Assembly (NCBI RefSeq): GCF_000420745.1
Contig: NZ_ATVN01000002.1
Coordinates: 124,001 to 188,000 of the forward strand
Length of the DNA: 64,000 nt
From: Pseudorhodobacter ferrugineus DSM 5888
Lineage (GTDB): Bacteria > Pseudomonadota > Alphaproteobacteria > Rhodobacterales > Rhodobacteraceae
Direction of reading: 5' to 3'
The notes beneath the pieces were generated by a model, which saw nothing but the letters and a program-made list of their open reading frames with translations, was not told the origin of the DNA and did not search any database. Both the position numbers and the translations under genes were made by a program. Of the stretch, positions 59,472-64,000 are shown one piece after another. How positions within the stretch are numbered: position 1 is the stretch's first letter; every line of letters starts with the position of its first letter.

Positions 59472-60463
59472 AACACGCTCCTTTGGGGTGCGGACAAGGT
59501 GGGGAAAGCGAATGTAATGGCGGCGATGGCGGTTTTCAGGCGCGCAGGGCCGGTGTCGGTGATCGGGATGACATTGGCGTTTTGCGCTGTCAGTTGCGCG
59601 GTCAAGCGGGTTTGGAAGGCCTCGCGCGCCACCGGATCGCCCAGATAGCGGGTGCCGTCATCTTGCCATGCTAGCCCCGTGTCAAGCAGCAGGTACAGAT
59701 CTGCCAAGGGCAAGGGGGTGGTCGTGATCTGGTCGGTGTTCAGCAAGGTTTGTTCCCAGATGCCGGTTTGCAGCGGATCAGTGTCTTCAATCAGCAAGGG
59801 GCCAGCTTGGGGCGCAAGGGCGTTGCGCATGGCGGTGTGAACGGTCGCGATACGTTGGAAATCATGGGGTTGCCAGCCGATATGGCGCTGCATGGTATCA
59901 TAGCTGCGGCCATATTCGGGCATGTAGACCGTGCCAAAATGCGTGGCCAGTGCAGCGGTCAGCGTGGTTTTTCCCGTGCTTTCCGCGCCAACCACCGCAA
60001 TCCGCTTTTGGTAGTATGCGCGCACAGGGCCGGGGATCATCGCCCAATGGGCGGCGGGATCGGTGCGGATGGCGGTGGCTGAGGTGGGAAAGGCCAGCCG
60101 GTCGGCGTCTAGAATTACCGGTCGCGTCTTCAGACAGGCTGCAAGCCGGGTAACATAGGGTTCCGAGCCAAAGACGAAATCCAAAGGCTCGGGGTGGGCG
60201 GTTTGGCAGATGTTTTGCCAGATGGGCCAGAAATCGGGGTGATCGGCGGGGGCTTGGGGGACGACCTTGTCAAAATGGATGATGCGGGCGTGTGGCAGCA
60301 GTTGCATCATCCATGCCGCGCGGGCAGGGCCAGGGACCGGATCATCGGGCAAGGTGCAGACCAGCACGGTGAGGTGATCGACCAAAGCCGCTGCGGTTTG
60401 GCACATGAACAGGTGCCCCTGATGCGGCGGCATGAATTTGCCCAGCAAGAACCCGCGTGTCAT
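59468..60463 (-). CDS. nadR: Bifunctional NMN adenylyltransferase / nicotinamide riboside kinase
   Basis: A 331-residue enzyme for NAD salvage. The N-terminal adenylyltransferase domain has [13 protein letters not shown] with the HxGH motif, and the C-terminal kinase domain has Walker A at about 159-166 ([12 protein letters not shown]) and [13 protein letters not shown]. It lacks the N-terminal helix-turn-helix of the enteric NadR repressor. It overlaps pnuC and apt by 4 bp each, so the four-gene unit is tightly coupled: PnuC brings in nicotinamide riboside, and NadR phosphorylates and adenylates it to NAD. Confidence 0.9.
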   Translation of the reverse strand: MTRGFLLGKFMPPHQGHLFMCQTAAALVDHLTVLVCTLPDDPVPGPARAAWMMQLLPHARIIHFDKVVPQAPADHPDFWPIWQNICQTAHPEPLDFVFGSEPYVTRLAACLKTRPVILDADRLAFPTSATAIRTDPAAHWAMIPGPVRAYYQKRIAVVGAESTGKTTLTAALATHFGTVYMPEYGRSYDTMQRHIGWQPHDFQRIATVHTAMRNALAPQAGPLLIEDTDPLQTGIWEQTLLNTDQITTTPLPLADLYLLLDTGLAWQDDGTRYLGDPVAREAFQTRLTAQLTAQNANVIPITDTGPARLKTAIAAITFAFPTLSAPQRSVL

Positions 60464-61074
60464 GCGACGGCCGTACCGTTTCGCCATGCGCGCTGCCACG
60501 TGAGCAAACCCGTCACGGCCAGCACGAGGAACAGCGCGTAAAGCGTGGCCGTGGGGACCAAGCTTTTGGTGGCAAAGACCCCGATTGCCAGCACATCAAC
60601 CGCAATCCAGACATACCAGTTTTGCAAGAAGCGGCGGGCGAGCAAGGTTTGCGCCACCACACTGAGGGCGGCCACGCTGGCATCGGCGAAGGGCAGGCTT
60701 GCATCGGTATAACGGTGCATCAACAGGCCAAGGATGCCCGCGCCAACTGTCCCTGCGGCAAGGACCATTCCGAACTGCGCGGGCGGCATAGAGCGGACGA
60801 TAACCTGGCCTTGGGCATTGCGGCCCGACAGCCACCAAAACAGGCCAAACACCTGAATAACCAAAAAGAATACTTGCAACAGCGCATCGCTGTAGAGGCG
60901 GTAGTCATAGAAGATCCATGCATAGAGGATGACCATGAGGATGCCGAATGGATAGTTCCAGATGCTACGCCGGATGATCAGGGCGACATTGATAAACCCG
61001 CAAGTAGCGGCGATGATTTCAATGGCGCGGCTGCCAAACATGCTGGCAAAGAACTCGGTAATTGTGCTGTCCAT
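60460..61074 (-). CDS. pnuC: Nicotinamide riboside transporter
   Basis: A 204-residue inner-membrane protein with about seven hydrophobic segments. Signatures are EIIAATCGFINVALIIRRSIWNYPFGILMVILYAWIFYDYRLYSDALLQVFF in shortened form, and VQTLLAR-like and NWYVWIAVDVLAIGVFATKSL segments typical of PnuC, with the WxxxN-W substrate residues. ATG 61074 is chosen as the best start. It overlaps nadR, which supplies the trapping kinase, and follows mtnP by 16 bp. It would allow facilitated uptake of nicotinamide riboside. Confidence 0.92.
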   Translation of the reverse strand: MDSTITEFFASMFGSRAIEIIAATCGFINVALIIRRSIWNYPFGILMVILYAWIFYDYRLYSDALLQVFFLVIQVFGLFWWLSGRNAQGQVIVRSMPPAQFGMVLAAGTVGAGILGLLMHRYTDASLPFADASVAALSVVAQTLLARRFLQNWYVWIAVDVLAIGVFATKSLVPTATLYALFLVLAVTGLLTWQRAWRNGTAVA

Positions 61075-61090
61075 TGGTTGGGCCTGTGAG

Positions 61091-61951
61091 TTATAATACC
61101 CGCCCTGCGACGACATCCAGCTTGGCCAGAAGATCGGTGTCGCGGGCGGTGGGGGCTGTCATGATGGCGTGGTCCAGCGCGCGGTCGCAGCCGTGGGGGC
61201 AAGGCGCGCGGGTATGGTCGAGCAGCGCAGGCAAGCCTGCGATCATCGCTTTGGCGTGGCCGGAGTTGGCGGTAAGTGTGGCGATGACCTGGGCCACATC
61301 GACCGCGCCGTGGTCGGGGTGCCAGCAGTCGAAATCGGTGACCATCGCGATCGAGGCATAGCAGAGTTCGGCCTCGCGGGCCAATTTCGCCTCGGGCATA
61401 TTGGTCATGCCGATCACATCGGCGCCCCACGCGCGGTACATCTGCGATTCTGCGAGGGTGGAAAATTGCGGTCCTTCCATGGCCAGATAGGTGCCGCTCT
61501 TGTGGACGCGCACGCCTGTGGCCGCTTGCGCGCAAGCCGCCCCAAGGCGGGGGCAGGTGGGGTGGGCGACCGACACATGTGCCACGCAGCCTGCACCGAA
61601 GAAGGATTTCTCGCGGGCAAAGGTGCGGTCAATGAATTGGTCAACGATCACAAAATCACCGGGCGCGTAGTCTTCGCGCAGCGACCCGCAGGCCGAGACA
61701 GAGATGACATCGGTGCAGCCCAGCCGTTTCAGCGCATCAATATTGGCGCGGTAGGGCACATCGGTTGGCGACAGGCGGTGACCGCGTCCGTGGCGGGGCA
61801 AAAAGGCAATTGGCATGGCATGCAAGCGGCCCACCAAAATGTCATCGGACGGTTGGCCCCACGGGGTTGTGACCGTGACCCAAGACGCATCTTGCAGCCC
61901 GTCGATGTCATAAAGGCCCGAGCTGCCAATCACGCCGATCATGGTTTTCAT
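61091..61951 (-). CDS. mtnP: S-methyl-5'-thioadenosine phosphorylase
   Basis: A 286-residue nucleoside phosphorylase (PNP/UDP family 2) that splits methylthioadenosine into adenine and methylthioribose-1-phosphate. IGVIGSSGLYDIDGLQ, LPRHGRGHRLSPTDVPYRANIDALKRLGC and SACGSLREDYAPGDFVIVDQFIDRT are the N-terminal signatures, followed by MEGPQFSTLAESQMYRAWGADVIGMTNMPEAKLAREAELCYAS with the purine site. ATG 61951 is used; a longer frame to 62122 overlaps the next gene upstream. It heads the mtnP-pnuC-nadR-apt operon, feeding adenine to Apt. Confidence 0.92.
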   Translation of the reverse strand: MKTMIGVIGSSGLYDIDGLQDASWVTVTTPWGQPSDDILVGRLHAMPIAFLPRHGRGHRLSPTDVPYRANIDALKRLGCTDVISVSACGSLREDYAPGDFVIVDQFIDRTFAREKSFFGAGCVAHVSVAHPTCPRLGAACAQAATGVRVHKSGTYLAMEGPQFSTLAESQMYRAWGADVIGMTNMPEAKLAREAELCYASIAMVTDFDCWHPDHGAVDVAQVIATLTANSGHAKAMIAGLPALLDHTRAPCPHGCDRALDHAIMTAPTARDTDLLAKLDVVAGRVL

Positions 61952-62116
61952 CGCAGCCCCCTGTTGCGCGCCGACATGCAGGATAGGCGGCAAGTTGCGG
62001 TTGCGAAAGGGCAAAAACGGGTTGCGAATGGTGCGGGTTTGGGGTTTTGATGCAAAGCCCTTTGGATGGTCAAACGGGTGATTTTCGCATAGCGGAGGGT
62101 GGCGCCCTTGTACCAA

Positions 62117-62596
62117 ATGCACGACGAGACCGAAGCGGACTTGTGGGAGGTCGAGGCGCTTTATGACCTGTGCTTTGCGCCGGGGCGGACGGCGTTGTCA
62201 TCGTACCGTTTGCGAGACGGGGTGCCAACAATTGGGCCCTTGTGTGTGGTGTTGCGGGATGCAGACGGTGTTTTGGCCGCCGCCATCCGGTTTTGGCCTG
62301 CCAAGGTTGGCGGTTTGGACATATTGCTTTTGGGGCCGATTGCAGTGCATCCGACACGGCAAGGCGAAGGTTTGGGCGCGCTTTTGATCACTGAGACGCT
62401 GGAGCGGGCGCGGAATTTGGGTTGGGCGCGGGTTTTGTTGGTGGGGGATGCGCCCTATTACAAGCGGTTCGGTTTTGCCAAGCTGGAGGGCGTGGTGATG
62501 CCTGCCCCAACCAACCCCGACCGTGTGTTGGGGATTGAATTGCAAACGGGTGCGTGGAACGGAGTTGCGGGCGAGGTGGTGCGCGCGATGGCTTGA
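62117..62596 (+). CDS. GNAT-family N-acetyltransferase
   Basis: A 159-residue acetyltransferase of the YhbS-like group. Motif A is LLLGPIAVHPTRQGEGLGALLITETLERARNLGW, followed by LVGDAPYYKRFGFAKLE, which is typical of small-molecule or protein acetyltransferases with an APYYxRFGF motif. The start is uncertain: GTG 62099 and TTG 62108 lie in frame, and GGAGGG is at 62094-62099, so TTG 62108 would be best spaced; I list ATG 62117 as the conservative choice. It is divergent from mtnP with about 160 bp between. Target unknown. Confidence 0.78.
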   Translation: MHDETEADLWEVEALYDLCFAPGRTALSSYRLRDGVPTIGPLCVVLRDADGVLAAAIRFWPAKVGGLDILLLGPIAVHPTRQGEGLGALLITETLERARNLGWARVLLVGDAPYYKRFGFAKLEGVVMPAPTNPDRVLGIELQTGAWNGVAGEVVRAMA

Positions 62597-62635
62597 CCGC
62601 TTGTTTTGGCGATTGGGGCGCATTATCTTTGGGGG

Positions 62636-63409
62636 ATGGACCAAGATGTGACCCACCCTTTGCCTGCCTTGCCCACCCCTGATCCGGGGTTGGAGATTGC
62701 TGTGTTGGCCGCGCGGCAGTTAAAGGCGCATGGGCCGCTGATGCGGATTATCAACAAGTTTGGGGGCAAAATCGAAGGGCAGATGGCACATTTGCCCGAT
62801 GGGGTTCGGGCCCAGATTGAACGGATCACCGCCGATGCGCTGACCCGCGCTGTGAAGGTTGCAGAACATGGGCGCCATGCGCCCGATTTTGGACCCAAGG
62901 GCGCGCCTGCACTGGCGGCGCTGACGGGGGCGGTTGGTGGTGCGGGGGGGATTGTGACCGCATTGGCCGAATTGCCGATCACCATCACTGTGATTTTGCA
63001 CGCCATTTTGCGCGCGGCCGAGGAGGAGGGGTTTGACACCACCTTGCCCGAAGTGCGGGCCGAGGCGCTGCGCGTGCTTATGGCCGGCGGGCCTTTGGCC
63101 GATGATGACGGGATTAACACGTCCTTTATCGGCGCGCGGATGACCCTGACGGGGCCTGCACTGCACAAGTTGCTGGCGAAAATTGTGCCGGGGTTTGCCG
63201 CTGTTTTGGGGCAGAAACTGGCGGCGCAGACGGTGCCGGTTTTAGGTGCCTTGACGGGGGCGGGGCTGAATGCAGCGTTTTTAACCCATTACCGCGAGCT
63301 GGCGCATATCCGCTTTGGCCTGTTGCGGCTGACGGTGCTGCATGGCGCAGAGCCTGTGCGCCGCGCGTTTGAAGCGGAAATGAAGACGCTGAAGATCGGA
63401 AAAACCTAA
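62636..63409 (+). CDS. EcsC-family protein
   Basis: A 257-residue protein matching the EcsC family in pattern: an N-terminal helical part (GLEIAVLAARQLKAHGPLMRIINKFGGKIEGQMAHLPDG), a glycine-rich hydrophobic region (ALAALTGAVGGAGGIVTALAELPITITVILHAILRAAEE), and a second one (LGQKLAAQTVPVLGALTGAGLNAAFLTHYRELAHIRFGLLRL). It may be membrane-associated but has no clear signal peptide. The founding EcsC lies beside an ABC transporter in Bacillus, but its function is not established. GGGGG precedes ATG 62636. It overlaps the stop codon of the convergent sigma-54 activator by 4 bp. Confidence 0.7.
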   Translation: MDQDVTHPLPALPTPDPGLEIAVLAARQLKAHGPLMRIINKFGGKIEGQMAHLPDGVRAQIERITADALTRAVKVAEHGRHAPDFGPKGAPALAALTGAVGGAGGIVTALAELPITITVILHAILRAAEEEGFDTTLPEVRAEALRVLMAGGPLADDDGINTSFIGARMTLTGPALHKLLAKIVPGFAAVLGQKLAAQTVPVLGALTGAGLNAAFLTHYRELAHIRFGLLRLTVLHGAEPVRRAFEAEMKTLKIGKT

Positions 63410-64000
63410 CCCTTGATCCCGTAGCGGGTCATTTTGTCGGCCAAAGTGCGGCGCGGGATGCCCAGTGACTGCGCCGCGCGTTCCACCGATTGCGGATAGC
63501 GCGCAAGGGCTGCGGTGATTTCACGAACCTCATATTCCGCCACGCGGTCGGGCAGGGTGTCACCTTTGGGCGCATCATCTGGCAGCGACAGGCCAAGCCC
63601 AAGGGCAAAGCGTTCGGCGGCGGTTTTCAACTCGCGGATATTGCCGGGCCAGTCGTGGCGTTGCAGATCACGGCGCAGCGATATGGTGATATCGGGGGCG
63701 GCGCGGCCATAGAGACGGGCGGCGAGCGTGGCGTAATGGGCAAATATCAGCGCGATATCGGGGCCAAGGCCGCGCAGGGGGGGCAGGCGGAGTTCGGCCC
63801 CTGCAAGGCGGTAAAACAGATCGGCGCGAAAGGTTTTGTCAGCGATGCATTGCCGGAGATCGGTTTTGGACGTGGTGACGATGCGCAGATCCAGTGGGCG
63901 GAGGTGGTTTTCACCCAAGCGTTCGACTTGGCGTTCCTGCAACGTGCGCAAAAACTTGGCCTGCACGGGCAAGGGCATCGATTCCACCTCGTCCAGCACC
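63406..64000 (-). CDS. Sigma-54-dependent response regulator, DctD/NtrC family, C-terminal part
   Basis: The gene continues beyond the right edge; 198 codons are seen. The part present is the AAA+ domain from Walker B (VLDEVESMPLPVQAKFLRTLQERQ) through the arginine-finger region FRADLFYRLAGAELRLPPLRGLGPDIALIFAHY, then the C-domain (HDWPGNIRELKTAAERFALGL), and a Fis-type helix-turn-helix at the end (SVERAAQSLGIPRRTLADKMTRYGIKG). It would activate sigma-54 promoters, most likely for dicarboxylate uptake if it is DctD, but the receiver domain and neighbours are out of view, so the exact role is uncertain. Confidence 0.8.
   Translation of the reverse strand, partial: VLDEVESMPLPVQAKFLRTLQERQVERLGENHLRPLDLRIVTTSKTDLRQCIADKTFRADLFYRLAGAELRLPPLRGLGPDIALIFAHYATLAARLYGRAAPDITISLRRDLQRHDWPGNIRELKTAAERFALGLGLSLPDDAPKGDTLPDRVAEYEVREITAALARYPQSVERAAQSLGIPRRTLADKMTRYGIKG

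Overview
This 64 kb window reads as a chromosomal segment of an alphaproteobacterium of the Rhodobacteraceae (Roseobacter/Rhodobacter group). The evidence is a coenzyme-B12-type ribonucleotide reductase tail, a PutA without an N-terminal DNA-binding domain facing an Lrp-type regulator, a ctaC-ctaB-small gene-ctaG-ctaE-surf1 cytochrome oxidase cluster, a RibBA with a degenerate second domain, LdtR-like and SdhE-like proteins, and an FNR box of the FnrL type. Genes are densely packed, often with 4-bp start/stop overlaps. I see no tRNA, rRNA, CRISPR array or prophage.

Layout. 1-160: the end of nrdJ and its terminator. About 640-3970: an insertion-sequence graveyard holding an IS5-like end, an IS110-family element of the IS1111 type killed by one stop codon, an IS3-family element broken by short palindromic insertions, and a truncated second IS110-type transposase. 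4068-9272: rsuA-like pseudouridine synthase, a small unknown protein, a polar amino-acid ABC transporter split into two divergent units around a perfect palindrome, and two tandem glutathione-transferase-like genes. 9396-15199: GAF histidine kinase, 2OG-Fe(II) oxygenase, LysE exporter, divergent metR/metF, rhomboid protease. 15242-22377: putA/putR, an unusual thiolase plus short acyl-CoA-ligase-like gene, inositol monophosphatase. 22910-28517: universal stress protein, sodium/alanine-type symporter, methyltransferase, VOC protein, bioMNY biotin importer, a glycine-zipper lipoprotein. 28664-33180: gabT, an unknown protein, aspartate aminotransferase, XRE regulator, sdhE, MarR-type regulator. 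33187-37776: capsule genes kpsC, a polysaccharide export lipoprotein and kpsS. 37953-44886: ribE, unknown gene, a phosphonate-type ABC importer (phnD-C-E-E) behind a probable Pho box, then ribBA-ribH-nusB. 44962-47107: a small membrane protein, a probable 6S RNA on the minus strand, and a TetR/AhpD-like pair with palindromic operators. 47309-53157: tldD and the cytochrome c oxidase cluster sharing an intergenic region with a perfect FNR box. 53173-58718: thrC, M16 peptidase, acetyltransferase, metallo-beta-lactamase-fold protein, GlcD-like FAD oxidase. 58941-64000: a minus-strand salvage operon mtnP-pnuC-nadR-apt, then an acetyltransferase, an EcsC-family protein and a sigma-54 activator running off the edge.

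The most unusual material is in the graveyard. The broken IS3 copy carries two inverted, diverged copies of a roughly 43-bp palindromic unit in which one arm pair shows a compensatory change, plus other short hairpin insertions. The IS1111-type element has the architecture expected for a guide (bridge/seek) RNA downstream of its transposase. Several regulatory sites (FNR, Pho, MetR, PutR, TetR, and an unassigned 14-bp palindrome) are also directly readable.
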